Source of the DNA: Beijerinckiaceae bacterium RH AL1
GTDB taxonomy: Bacteria > Pseudomonadota > Alphaproteobacteria > Rhizobiales > Beijerinckiaceae
Direction: 5' to 3'
Assembly: GCA_901457705.2 (NCBI GenBank)
Contig: LR590083.2
Coordinates: forward strand, 2,480,597 to 2,544,596
DNA length: 64,000 nt
A program made the position numbers and the translations under genes. The notes beneath the pieces were generated by a model. That model was not told the origin of the DNA. It worked only from the letters and a program-made list of their open reading frames with translations, and did not search any database. Numbering within the stretch: position 1 is the first letter of the stretch; each line of letters starts with the position of its first letter. This document shows positions 1-7,728 of the stretch, one piece after another.

Positions 1-1
1 C

Positions 2-463
2 AAGGGCTTCAGCGAGGAGATGCGCGAGCTCGGCCGCACCCCCAGCTCGAACGTGCTGGAGTGCGCCGCCGTCGAGGACCGCGCGATCGCCTCGATCTTC
101 GGGCTGCCGTCGACCTCGCCGCTGCTCAAGCTCGAGCGCGTCCGCTGCGGCGACGGCGCGCCGCTGTCGCACGAGCTCGCCTGGTACAATCTCGAGGCGG
201 TGCCGCAGCTCGCCGACATCGACCCGTCGGGCTCGATCTACGAGCAGCTGCGCGAGCACGGCGCCAAGCTCGCGACCTGCGAGCAGTGGATCGAGGCGGC
301 GACGCCGACCCCGCAGGAATGCGAGATCTTCGGCTTTGCGCAGCCGCTGCCGTGCCTCTTGATCAAGCGCAAGTCGTATGACGGCAGGGGCCGGATGATC
401 GAGTACGTCGAGGGCCTCTTCCGCGGCGACAGCTATGCCTACCGCCTCAAGCTCACGGTGTGA
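2..463 (+). CDS. GntR/HutC-family regulator, UTRA ligand-binding domain (5' partial)
   Basis: The gene enters from the left edge, so its N-terminal winged-helix DNA-binding domain lies outside the window. The visible 153 residues read as a UTRA effector domain: a GRTPSS segment, alternating strands such as LLKLERVR and PLSHELAWYN, and the C-terminal pattern PCLLIKRKSYDGRGRMIEYVEG followed by FRGDSYAYRL that closes these domains. Family members are transcription repressors or activators that release DNA on binding a small molecule (sugar phosphates, histidine breakdown products, phosphonates). The ligand cannot be told from this part. It converges on the leftward phosphoesterase gene with only 12 bp between. 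Confidence 0.85.
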   Translation, partial: KGFSEEMRELGRTPSSNVLECAAVEDRAIASIFGLPSTSPLLKLERVRCGDGAPLSHELAWYNLEAVPQLADIDPSGSIYEQLREHGAKLATCEQWIEAATPTPQECEIFGFAQPLPCLLIKRKSYDGRGRMIEYVEGLFRGDSYAYRLKLTV

Positions 464-475
464 GCCGAGCGCAGC

Positions 476-1372
476 CTACAGCGCGATCTCGCCGAGATCG
501 CCGATCTGGTTCAGGCCGGGCAGCAAGCCCCGCGCTCGTGCGACGACCCTGACGTCGGCGCCCTCGCCCTCTATCGAGAAGAGGTGGTAGCCGGCGCGGT
601 TGCGCAGCGATCCCTTGACGGCCGATGCCGATGGGACGCCGACGATCGGCACGCGCTTGCCGAGCCCCGGCACGTGGTCGACCGAGACCTTGTGGTTGTG
701 GCCGTGGATGATGAGGTCGGCGCCGACGCGGCCGATCATCGCGCGGAAGGCGTGGTGGTCGGAAAGGCCGCGCGCGAGATGGCCGGTCGGCTCGGAGAGC
801 TTGGGCGGATGGTGCAGCATGACGACGCGCGCGAGCTTGCGGCGCCCGGCGTCGGCCAGCAGGTCCTCGCAGACCTCGCGCTGCATGTGGCCGAGCCGGC
901 CCGACGCGATGAACGGCGCCCGCGGCACGCCGGAGCAGAGGCCGATCAGCGCGACGCCGTCGCGGACTTTGAGGAACGGATAGCCCGGCAGGCCGGTGCT
1001 GTCGCTCTGCGTCCAGGGCGCGAAGGTGCGGGCGAGCGTCGGCAGCGCGCCGCGCGTGTAGGCATCGTGGTTGCCGGCGGTGAAGGACACCTCGCTGCCC
1101 GGCGCTCCGAGCGTCTCGAGCCAGGCGGCGGCGAGCGGATACTCGCCGGGCAGCCCGATATTCAGGATGTCGCCGGTCATCGCGACATGGCTCGGCGCCT
1201 GCAGGCGCATGTCGGTGACGACGGCGGCGAGCACGTCCATGTCGTGCGCCGTCGCGCGCCCCCGCTTCCAGTTGATGTAGCCGGTGATCCGCTTGCCGAT
1301 CAGGTCGCGCCGCCGCGCGTGCGGCAGCGGTCCGATGTGGGCGTCGGAAAGATGGGCGAGGGTGAAGGGCAA
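476..1372 (-). CDS. Calcineurin-like metallophosphoesterase
   Basis: Carries the full two-metal phosphoesterase motif series in order: LSDAHIG (D-x-H), MTGDILN (GD), TAGNHDAY (GNHD), VVMLHHPP and IIHGHNHK (GHxH). Such enzymes hydrolyse phosphomono- or diesters with Fe/Mn/Zn; the substrate is unknown. The reading frame stays open upstream to an ATG at 1480, but the extra ~36 residues look like non-homologous GC-rich read-through. A TTG at 1372 places LPFTLAHLSDAH at the N-terminus, as is usual in the family, so I prefer it. No strong ribosome binding site decides between the two starts. The product is about 298 residues (334 from the upstream ATG). Confidence 0.85.
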   Translation of the reverse strand: MPFTLAHLSDAHIGPLPHARRRDLIGKRITGYINWKRGRATAHDMDVLAAVVTDMRLQAPSHVAMTGDILNIGLPGEYPLAAAWLETLGAPGSEVSFTAGNHDAYTRGALPTLARTFAPWTQSDSTGLPGYPFLKVRDGVALIGLCSGVPRAPFIASGRLGHMQREVCEDLLADAGRRKLARVVMLHHPPKLSEPTGHLARGLSDHHAFRAMIGRVGADLIIHGHNHKVSVDHVPGLGKRVPIVGVPSASAVKGSLRNRAGYHLFSIEGEGADVRVVARARGLLPGLNQIGDLGEIAL

Positions 1373-1500
1373 GCGGCACTCGCTGTGGCGACGGCGCGGC
1401 GACTTAAATAGAAGAGCGCTCGCGCTGTCCAACGCCGTCGGCGCGACCGGCACCACGCGACCGCTATGGGGCCGCGACATTTATGTAGATACAATTCCGA

Positions 1501-1571
1501 ATGGCGATAACCTTCGATCCAGCAAAGCGCGTTGGACGCTCGAAGAGCGCGGCATCGAGGAAGGCGAATGA
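1501..1571 (+). pseudogene. Frameshifted remnant of a BrnT-type toxin gene
   Basis: The ATG at 1501 opens with MAITFDPAKR, the usual N-terminus of BrnT ribonuclease toxins. The matching continuation WTLEERGIE is found in the frame shifted by one base (from about 1530) and ends after EEGE at the TGA overlapping the next start codon. The C-terminal two thirds of a BrnT protein (about 90 residues) is missing. Directly downstream is a BrnA-type antitoxin gene, which is the normal partner. What is seen is the split motif; that it is a decayed toxin gene is inference. Confidence 0.6.
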
Positions 1572-2056
1572 GCGCGAGCAAGCGAGGTTTTGGCAGCGAC
1601 TTTCAGAGGATTGACGCCTCCGAGAACACCGAGGCGGACTATGCCGAGCTTCCGGAGGCGACGGACGCCGACTTCGCCCGCGCCATGGTGCACCACGGCG
1701 ACAAGCCGGCGCGCGGACGGCCGCCGGTCGGCAGCGCGACGAAGCAGCTCGTCAGCCTGCGGCTCGACCCCGAGATCCAGGCGCGCTTCCGCTCGAGCGG
1801 CCCGGGCTGGCAGTCGCGGATGGACACCTTCCTCCTGCACAACGAGGTGGTGCTGAAGATGATCGTCGAGTTCGACGACGCGATCGGCGACATGGAGAGG
1901 CTGATCGAGCAGCTGCGCGCAGGCGGTCTGGGCCCGGTCACCGAGTCGGTGGAGACCACGATCCGGAGGGTCGAGCGCAGCATTGCCCTCAACGGGGAGA
2001 CGACGCGCGCCTTGCGCAAGACCTTGGTTTGGGAGCCGACCGAGCCCGTCGCCTGA
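1568..2056 (+). CDS. brnA: BrnA-family antitoxin / DNA-binding protein
   Basis: The central segment RGRPPVGSATKQLVSLRLD followed by PEIQARFRSSGPGWQSRM matches the BrnA antitoxin signature (VSLRLDPEI...ARFR.xGPGWQxR), a ribbon-helix-helix-like protein that binds and represses its own promoter and neutralises BrnT. The start at 1568 is chosen because GAGGAAGG lies just upstream and the ATG overlaps the stop of the toxin relic (ATGA); a reading frame open from 1532 adds 12 unlikely residues. At 162 residues it is longer than typical BrnA, with an extra ~70-residue helical C-terminal tail. With its toxin apparently lost, it may persist as a free-standing regulator. Confidence 0.7.
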   Translation: MSASKRGFGSDFQRIDASENTEADYAELPEATDADFARAMVHHGDKPARGRPPVGSATKQLVSLRLDPEIQARFRSSGPGWQSRMDTFLLHNEVVLKMIVEFDDAIGDMERLIEQLRAGGLGPVTESVETTIRRVERSIALNGETTRALRKTLVWEPTEPVA

Positions 2057-2101
2057 TCGGGCCGGCGCGCCCCGCTTTGGCGTGCGAGGCGCGCCCCTTA
2101 G

Positions 2102-3073
2102 CTACGACGCTCCGATCAAGATCCCCGTTGCCAGAACGATCGCGCCGCCGAGCACGATCTGGAAGATCGCCTTCAGCAGCGGCGTGTCCATGAAGTGCGC
2201 GCGGACCCAGGCGATCGCCCACAGCTCGATGAAGACCACGACGCCCGACAGGGTCGTCGCCGTCCAGAAGGCGTTCGGCCACGAGTTCGGCACGAGGTAG
2301 GGCAGCGTGTGCCCGAGCCCGCCGACGGCCGTCATCACGCCGCTGGCGATGCCGCGCAGCAGCGGCGACCCGCGCCCGCTGATCGTGCCGTCGTCGGACA
2401 GCGCCTCGGCGAAGCCCATCGAGATGCCGGCGCCGATCGAGGCGGCGAGACCGACCAGGAAGGTCTGCCAGTTGGAGTGCGTGGCGAAGGCGGCGGCAAA
2501 CAGCGGCGCCAGCGTCGAGACCGACCCGTCCATGAGGCCGGCGAGACCCGGCTGGACGTACTGCAGCACGAACTGCCGGCGCGCCGTGTTGGTCTCGTTG
2601 TCCTTCGCCTCGGGAGACAGATGCTCCTCCTCGAGCTCCTCCACCGTGCCGCCGTGGCCGCGCTCGACGACGGCGAGATCGTAGAGGAGGTCGCGCGTTG
2701 CGATGTCGTGCGTCTGCGCGACCGCACGCTCGTAGAAGTCGGCCGAGGCCGCCTCCCGCGCGGAGAGCTCCTTGCGGATCGTGTCGAGCGGAAGGTTCTT
2801 GGTCAGCCACAGGGGCTTGCGGCGCAGCGTGCCCTGGATGTCGTCGCGGCAGATCGGCACCAGCACCGGCCCGAACCGCTTCTCGTAGAGCTGCAGCAGG
2901 TCCTGGCGGTGGCCGTTCTCGACCTCGGCCATCTCGCGAAACATCTTGGCGGTCGCGGGATAGCGGCCGTCGAGGTCCTCGGCAAAGCAGTGGTAGACGC
3001 GCGTGTCCTCCTCCTCGCTGGCGATCGCCACGGCGAGGATCTCGCGCTCATCGAGTTCGGCAAAGCGTTTCAT
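2102..3073 (-). CDS. mbfA: Membrane-bound ferritin MbfA (ferritin-like + VIT1 iron exporter)
   Basis: The N-terminal ~160 residues form a ferritin-like four-helix domain with clustered Glu and ExxH pairs (EEEDTRVYHCFAEDL, EVENGHRQDL, VVERGHGGTVEELEEEH). The C-terminal half is a VIT1/CCC1-type membrane domain (GLMDGSVSTLAPLFAAAF, GAGISMGFAEALSDDG and three more hydrophobic segments). Proteins of this two-domain type in Bradyrhizobium and Agrobacterium export iron and protect against peroxide, under Irr control. An Irr-box-like sequence about 20-50 bp upstream supports the same regulation here. The 323-residue length is normal. It is transcribed away from the NUDIX gene. Confidence 0.93.
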   Translation of the reverse strand: MKRFAELDEREILAVAIASEEEDTRVYHCFAEDLDGRYPATAKMFREMAEVENGHRQDLLQLYEKRFGPVLVPICRDDIQGTLRRKPLWLTKNLPLDTIRKELSAREAASADFYERAVAQTHDIATRDLLYDLAVVERGHGGTVEELEEEHLSPEAKDNETNTARRQFVLQYVQPGLAGLMDGSVSTLAPLFAAAFATHSNWQTFLVGLAASIGAGISMGFAEALSDDGTISGRGSPLLRGIASGVMTAVGGLGHTLPYLVPNSWPNAFWTATTLSGVVVFIELWAIAWVRAHFMDTPLLKAIFQIVLGGAIVLATGILIGAS

Positions 3074-3092
3074 CGCACTTTCCTTGGAATGG

Positions 3093-3120
3093 TTCTAAGG
3101 CACCTTAGAATTAATCTAAA
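3093..3120 (-). promoter_or_regulatory. Irr/ICE-type iron-response operator upstream of mbfA
   Basis: Two overlapping dyads share a half-site. TTCTAAGG-CA-CCTTAGAA (3093-3110) is a perfect 8-bp inverted repeat. CTTAGAATTAATCTAAA (3104-3120) matches the ICE consensus TTTAGAANNNTTCTAAA at 15 of 17 positions. The sites lie 20-47 bp before the mbfA start, where Irr repression is known for this gene in rhizobia. The assignment to Irr is inferred from the motif and the gene. Confidence 0.75.
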
Positions 3121-3164
3121 CAAGCTGCAAGGCAGGACTGGCGGCAGATGGTCCGAAATCCGCT

Positions 3165-3641
3165 ATGCTCGGCCGCATGGATCGCACCGACGCCCGCACG
3201 TGGCTGCTTCGTCAGGGGTTTCGTGCCCACCAGGCGATCTGGTGGACGCGGGCCGTCACCCTCGGGGTCCGCGCGCTGGTGCTCGACGGGCGCAGCGTGC
3301 TCCTGGTGCGCCACACCTACCGCCCCGGCTGGTTCCTGCCCGGCGGCGGCGTCGATCGCGGCGAATCGGCGGAGGCGGCGGCCGTCCGCGAGCTGCGCGA
3401 GGAGGCGGGCATCCTCTGCGGCGAGCGCCCCGCCCTCTTCGGCTTCTACCGCAACGGCCGGCACGACCATGTCGCCTGCTACGTCGTGCGCAAGTTCGAG
3501 CGCGGCCTGCCCGTCCAGGATCTGGAGATCGCCGAGAGCGGCTTCTTCCCCGTCGACGCGCTGCCGCCCGACGCCACGCCGTCGACGCAGGCGCGGCTCG
3601 CCGAGGTGCTGCGCGGCGCGCCGCTCAGCGACACCTGGTGA
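3165..3641 (+). CDS. NUDIX hydrolase
   Basis: A complete Nudix box is present around residues 61-84: GGGVDRGES then [15 protein letters not shown], fitting Gx5Ex7REUxEExGU, with all catalytic glutamates retained. NUDIX enzymes cleave nucleoside diphosphates linked to another group, typically as house-cleaning or signalling enzymes; the substrate cannot be deduced. The protein is 158 residues, and a second ATG twelve bases in would also serve. It is divergent from mbfA and is followed 37 bp later by an acetyltransferase on the same strand, so the two may be co-transcribed. Confidence 0.9.
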   Translation: MLGRMDRTDARTWLLRQGFRAHQAIWWTRAVTLGVRALVLDGRSVLLVRHTYRPGWFLPGGGVDRGESAEAAAVRELREEAGILCGERPALFGFYRNGRHDHVACYVVRKFERGLPVQDLEIAESGFFPVDALPPDATPSTQARLAEVLRGAPLSDTW

Positions 3642-3678
3642 TGACCGGTGGCGCGCTTGGTGCTACGGCAGCGCCGCC

Positions 3679-4188
3679 ATGGCCGACCTCCCCTTGACTC
3701 TCAAGCCGCTCGCTGCGGTCGACCTCGAGGCGATCGAGCGGCTCAACGCGCGCACCTTCGGGCCGGGCCGCTTCGCCCGCTCGGCCTACCGGCTGCGCGA
3801 GGGCGTCGCGCCGGACCTTACGCTCTCATTTGCGGCCTGGGTCGGCACGCTGCTCGTCGGCGCCAACATCATGACGCCGATCCGCTGCGGCGACGTCCCC
3901 GCTTTGCTGCTCGGGCCGCTCACCGTCGATCCGCCGTTCCGCTCCGGCCGCGTCGGCGAGGCGCTGGTGCGCCGCTCGCTGGAGGCGGCGACGGAGGCCG
4001 GGCATGCGCTCGTGCTGCTCGTCGGCGACCTGCCCTACTATGCGCGCTTCGGCTTCGCGACGGTGCCGCTGGGCCAGCTCGACTTCGGCGGCCCGGTCGA
4101 TCCCGCGCGGCTGCTCTATCGCGAGCTCATCGAGGGCGCCTTCGCTACGGCAGCGGGGACCGTGCGGCGCGCGATCCCGGTCGGTTGA
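3679..4188 (+). CDS. GNAT-family N-acetyltransferase
   Basis: At 169 residues it shows the GNAT fold pattern of predicted YhbS-like proteins: LLLGPLTVDPPFRSGRVGEALV (acetyl-CoA-binding motif A, with R/GxxG loop), then VLLVGDLPYYARFGFA, where the PYYxRFGF signature is strongly typical. The acceptor substrate is unknown. The reading frame is open further upstream inside the NUDIX gene, but the ATG at 3679 gives the correct domain boundary. The 3' end overlaps the convergent phosphoesterase gene by 44 bp. Confidence 0.88.
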   Translation: MADLPLTLKPLAAVDLEAIERLNARTFGPGRFARSAYRLREGVAPDLTLSFAAWVGTLLVGANIMTPIRCGDVPALLLGPLTVDPPFRSGRVGEALVRRSLEAATEAGHALVLLVGDLPYYARFGFATVPLGQLDFGGPVDPARLLYRELIEGAFATAAGTVRRAIPVG

Positions 4189-4690
4189 GCGGCCGGCGCC
4201 GTCGGGCGCGGATCGTCTCCAGCGTCACCGGTGTGAAGTCGAACGCATCGACGCCGACGTCGTATTGCCGGGTCAGCGGCTTCAGCATGGCGTGCGAATG
4301 GCCGTGCAGGTCGATCGCGCCCTTGCCGATCTTGTTCCAGGTCCGCAGCGGATAGTGGAAGAGGATGCAGAGCACACCATCGAAGGTCAGCTCGGCATAG
4401 TCCTGCACGCTGGCCCAGCCCGGATGGTTGCGCGTCGCCGCATCGTCGTTGTTGCCCGTGACGAGGTGCTTGCGGCCGGGGAGCTTTTCCAGAAGCGCGT
4501 CGAGCGCCTCCGCCGTGTAGCCCGGTGCGACGTCGCCGAGATGCCAGATCTCGTCGTCCTCGCTCACCGTGGCCTGCCAGCGCGCGATGATCTCGGCGTC
4601 ATGCGCGGCGATCGTCGCGAAGGGACGCCGTGCCGATTTCAAAATGCGGGTGTCGCCGAAATGCGTGTCGCTCGTGAAGTAGATCGCCAT
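4145..4690 (-). CDS. Metallophosphoesterase (YfcE/calcineurin-like, short)
   Basis: A 181-residue calcineurin-like phosphoesterase with IYFTSDTHFGD (DxH), EIWHLGDVAPG (GD), LVTGNNDD (GNxD, replacing GNHD), ILFHYPL and LHGHSHA (GHxH). The GNND form and short length are typical of the small bacterial subfamily often annotated as phosphoesterases or predicted phosphohydrolases. The last ~15 residues (RPGSRAARSPLP region) lie in the overlap with the convergent acetyltransferase gene and are probably not essential. The substrate is unknown. Confidence 0.88.
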   Translation of the reverse strand: MAIYFTSDTHFGDTRILKSARRPFATIAAHDAEIIARWQATVSEDDEIWHLGDVAPGYTAEALDALLEKLPGRKHLVTGNNDDAATRNHPGWASVQDYAELTFDGVLCILFHYPLRTWNKIGKGAIDLHGHSHAMLKPLTRQYDVGVDAFDFTPVTLETIRARRRRPLNRPGSRAARSPLP

Positions 4691-4743
4691 GGCGCAGGAT
4701 AGCGCCGCCCGCGGCCGGCGTCATTCGGCGCGGCGTCGCGCCC

Positions 4744-5976
4744 CTAGACGAACAGCCCCGCCACCGCCCCGCTCATCAGCGACGCCAGCGTGCCCGAGAC
4801 GAGCGAGCGCCAGCCGAGCGCGACGATGTCGGCGCGACGCTCCGGCGCCATCGCGGTCATGCCGCCGAGCATGATGCCGAGGCTGCCGAAGTTGGCAAAG
4901 CCGCAGAGCGCGAAGGTCATCACGAGCTTGGCATGCGCATCCAGCGCCGCGGCCGGCAGGTGCGCGAGATCGAGGTAGGCGACGAACTCGTTGAGCACGG
5001 TCTTGGTGCCCATCAGGAGCGCCGCCGCGCCGCTCTGCTCCCATGGGATGCCGATCAGCCAGGTGAGCGGGCGGAAGCCGAACGCGAAGAGCCGCTGCAG
5101 CGACAGCGGCTTGCCGCCGAGCGGGATGAGCCCCACCACGTCGTTGACGAGCGTCACGATCGCAACGAGCACGATCAGCATGGCGATGATCGCGGCGACG
5201 AGCGAGATGCCCTCCAGCGCGCCGCGCACGATCGCCTCCATCGCGCTGCCGTCGGCACTTGGCTCGATCGCCGCCTCGGCGTCGGCATCGATGGGATAGG
5301 GGATCATCAGGGCGGAGATCGCGAGCGCGCCCGGCGTCGACAGCACGGCGGCGATCAGGATGTAGGAAAACGAATCGGGGATGGCGTGGCCGAGGATCGC
5401 GCCGTAGATCACCATCATCGTGCCGGCGATGCCGGCCATGCCGCAGCTCATCACGGCGAACAGCTCGCCCCGGCTCATGCCTTTGAGGTAAGGCTTGATG
5501 AGCAGCGGCGCCTCGATCATGCCGACGAAGATGTGCGCCGCCGCCGCGAGGCCGACTGCGCCGCCGATGCCGAGCGTTCGCCGCAGCACCCAGGCGAGCG
5601 CGCCGACGATCCGCTGCAGCAGGCCCCAGTGCGAGAGCAGCGCGGCGAGCGCGCTGATGACGAGCACGAGCGGCAGCGCCCGGAAGGCCAGGATGAAGCT
5701 GCCGCCCGGCACCGTCTCGGCGAACGGCAGCGGGCCGCCGCCGAGATAGCCGAAGACGAGGCCGGTGCCGGCCTCGGTCGCCGTCTGCAGCGTGCCGACC
5801 GCGCGATCGAGCACGACGAGCAGCGCCACCGCCGGCGGGACCTTGAGGAACAGGGCGGCGATCGCCGCCTGTAGCAGCACGCCGCCAAGAACGACGCGCC
5901 ATCTGATGGCGCCGCGTGCCTCGCTCAGCGCCAACGCGATGGCGAGCACCACGACGATCCCGAGCAGCCCCCGCAT
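4744..5976 (-). CDS. Concentrative nucleoside transporter (CNT/NupC family)
   Basis: A 410-residue polytopic membrane protein with family hallmarks: GGGPLPFAETVPGGSFILAF, AHIFVGMIEAPLLIKPYLKG (the VGxxEAPxLIKPY motif), FAVMSCGMAGIAGTMMVIYG, GTKTVLNEFVAYLDL and MTFALCGFANFGSLGIMLGG. These match the nucleoside- and cation-binding regions of NupC-type symporters, which import nucleosides with H+ or Na+. It stands alone, facing away from the rlpA-like gene upstream of it. Length and motif order are normal for bacterial CNTs. Confidence 0.93.
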   Translation of the reverse strand: MRGLLGIVVVLAIALALSEARGAIRWRVVLGGVLLQAAIAALFLKVPPAVALLVVLDRAVGTLQTATEAGTGLVFGYLGGGPLPFAETVPGGSFILAFRALPLVLVISALAALLSHWGLLQRIVGALAWVLRRTLGIGGAVGLAAAAHIFVGMIEAPLLIKPYLKGMSRGELFAVMSCGMAGIAGTMMVIYGAILGHAIPDSFSYILIAAVLSTPGALAISALMIPYPIDADAEAAIEPSADGSAMEAIVRGALEGISLVAAIIAMLIVLVAIVTLVNDVVGLIPLGGKPLSLQRLFAFGFRPLTWLIGIPWEQSGAAALLMGTKTVLNEFVAYLDLAHLPAAALDAHAKLVMTFALCGFANFGSLGIMLGGMTAMAPERRADIVALGWRSLVSGTLASLMSGAVAGLFV

Positions 5977-6101
5977 GATCCCCCGACGATGTCCCGAGGC
6001 GAAACCTCGAGCCCCGACGGAGGATCGCCGATGGCGGGCGGGAGCACAATCGGTGCCAGCATCAGCCGCGCCGCACCGCGGCTACGGCTGACGCGTCATC
6101 G

Positions 6102-6668
6102 CTAGCCCGGGCCGCCGACGACCTGGACGCGGACGGTCGCGGTGCCGGAATGCAGCATGCCGAGCGTGCCGGCCGCGCCGACCGAGACATCGACGATGCG
6201 GCCGGCCACGAACGGGCCGCGATCGTTGACGGTCAGCACCGCCTGGCGCTGGTTGGCGAGGTTGGTGACGAGCACGCGCGTGCCGAACGGCAGGGAGCGG
6301 TGCGCGCAGGTCGCAGCGCCGACACGGCCGCCGTTCGCGGTGCGGCTCTGCAGGCCGTAGAACGAGGCGCGCCCGACCTGGCCGCCGCCAGCGGCAGGAG
6401 CGGATGCCGCCACGGCGACGTGGCGCCGGAAGTCGGGACGTGCCCAGGCGTAGCCGTGGCGGCCGAGCGGGCGACGCCAGGCATGCCGGACGCGGCCGTA
6501 GCTACCGATGCGGGGGCGATAGGCCGCAAAACGCGGCCGGGAGGTGTGAAAGCCTGCATGAGCGGTGTGAAAATACGCGTGGTGGCGTGACGATGCGGAG
6601 GCGGTACCCGGTATCGCGAGCGACGCGGCCAACAGGGTGCCGACAACAACCATAGTCTTCTTGAACAA
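6102..6668 (-). CDS. rlpA: RlpA-like septal ring lytic transglycosylase (DPBB domain)
   Basis: The N-terminus has a signal peptide (MFKKTMVVVGTLLAASLAIP, cleavage near ASA). A basic, His/Arg-rich linker follows, then a double-psi beta-barrel from about residue 98: GRASFYGLQSRTANGGRV, TCAHRSLPFGTRVLVTNL, VTVNDRGPFVAGRIVDVS. The GxxFDGxxTANGE-like segment and the NDRGPF catalytic Asp region match RlpA, which cleaves denuded glycan strands at the septum. There is no lipobox and no SPOR domain, so it belongs with the short secreted RlpA proteins common in rhizobia (188 residues). Confidence 0.88.
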   Translation of the reverse strand: MFKKTMVVVGTLLAASLAIPGTASASSRHHAYFHTAHAGFHTSRPRFAAYRPRIGSYGRVRHAWRRPLGRHGYAWARPDFRRHVAVAASAPAAGGGQVGRASFYGLQSRTANGGRVGAATCAHRSLPFGTRVLVTNLANQRQAVLTVNDRGPFVAGRIVDVSVGAAGTLGMLHSGTATVRVQVVGGPG

Positions 6669-6994
6669 CAGCCTCAGTCCTAGATCGTTAAGGGTGCCGG
6701 CCGTCTAAATGAAGATTTTCTAGTATGAAAGTCTTGACACTAGTAAATTGCCATGCAGAGGCGCTGCAATACTCAAAATAATCTCCATGCCACGGACGCT
6801 ATCGTGACACATTCTGGCTCGATTTGCGAACGAACGGCCCATTCTAGTGGGCAATTCTTACACGCCCCAAGGGGAGACTGGCGGTGGTGCCCGCTTTCGG
6901 TCGCATGCGTGAAGCCGCGCCACCTCGGCTCCATGATGTTGTGACCGGAAATTTTTTTCTCGCGAGCCGCTTTTCCGTCGGCGATAGAGGCCTG
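6669..6994. other. AT-rich intergenic region between divergent rlpA and mobA
   Basis: This 326-bp stretch contains no convincing gene and is clearly richer in A/T than its surroundings, especially 6705-6790. It has a CTAGTA direct repeat (from about 6720 and 6740) around a TTGACA hexamer at 6734-6739, but no matching -10 box at standard spacing. The region should hold the rlpA promoter and perhaps the mobA promoter. Nothing more specific is supported. Confidence 0.4.
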
Positions 6995-7642
6995 ATGGCG
7001 CTCGACCTTCCCTCCGCGGACCTCGAAACCACGCGCGTCGGCGTCATTCTCGCCGGCGGAGCGGCGTCGCGGATGGGCGGCGGCCACAAGGGCCTGCTGC
7101 GCGTCGGCGGCCGCACGATCTTCGAGCGCGTCGCCTCCGTCCTGCGCGCGGGATGCGGGACGGTCGTGCTCAATGCCAACGGCGACGCCGGGGAGCTGGC
7201 GGTCCTCGGGCTGCCCGTCGTGCCCGACAGCCTGCCGGACCGTCCCGGCCCGCTCGCCGGCGTGCTCGCCGCGATGGACTGGGCGGCCGCCGCGCAGCCT
7301 GCGGCAACGCACGTCGTCACCGCGCCCGGCGACACGCCGTTCCTGCCGGGCGATCTGGTGGCGAAGCTCGCGGCGGCGCAAGACGAGGCCGACGCCGCGA
7401 TCGCCTGCGCGCGCTCCGGCGGCGGGACCCATCCCGTGGCCGCGCTCTGGCCCGTCGCGCTCCGCGACGAGCTGCGGCGCGCGATCGTCGACGAGGACAC
7501 GCGCAAGGTCGGGCTGTTCCAGGCGCGCCGCGCCGTCACCTACGCCGACTGGGCCGCCGCGCCGGTCGACCCGTTCTTCAACGTCAACACGCCGGACGAC
7601 CTCGCCGCGGCCGTGGCCCTCGCGGCGCAGCACGGCCTCTGA
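6995..7642 (+). CDS. mobA: Molybdenum cofactor guanylyltransferase MobA
   Basis: The N-terminal nucleotide-binding motif VILAGGAASRMGGGHKGLL, the PDRPGPLAGVLAAMDW segment, VTAPGDTPFLP (metal-binding Asp) and the C-terminal FFNVNTPDDL are diagnostic of MobA, which attaches GMP to molybdopterin to make the bis-MGD cofactor. The canonical D-K of the first motif is H-K here. The start at 6995 has AGAGG upstream and gives 215 residues; the longer open frame from 6884 is not needed. Functionally it links to the bis-MGD-type nitrate reductase encoded at 34.7-38.9 kb. Confidence 0.9.
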   Translation: MALDLPSADLETTRVGVILAGGAASRMGGGHKGLLRVGGRTIFERVASVLRAGCGTVVLNANGDAGELAVLGLPVVPDSLPDRPGPLAGVLAAMDWAAAAQPAATHVVTAPGDTPFLPGDLVAKLAAAQDEADAAIACARSGGGTHPVAALWPVALRDELRRAIVDEDTRKVGLFQARRAVTYADWAAAPVDPFFNVNTPDDLAAAVALAAQHGL

Positions 7643-7728
7643 GCCGTCGCCCATGAATAACGGGGATGACGCCGGGGATGGAGCCGTTTGGCTTCGTTCC
7701 TGTATTGTTCTATGCTAGCGTCGCGGGC

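Noticed and set aside
584-1411. A 275-residue open frame on the + strand opposite the first phosphoesterase
   Set aside because: Antisense shadow; the opposite strand carries all five phosphoesterase motifs.
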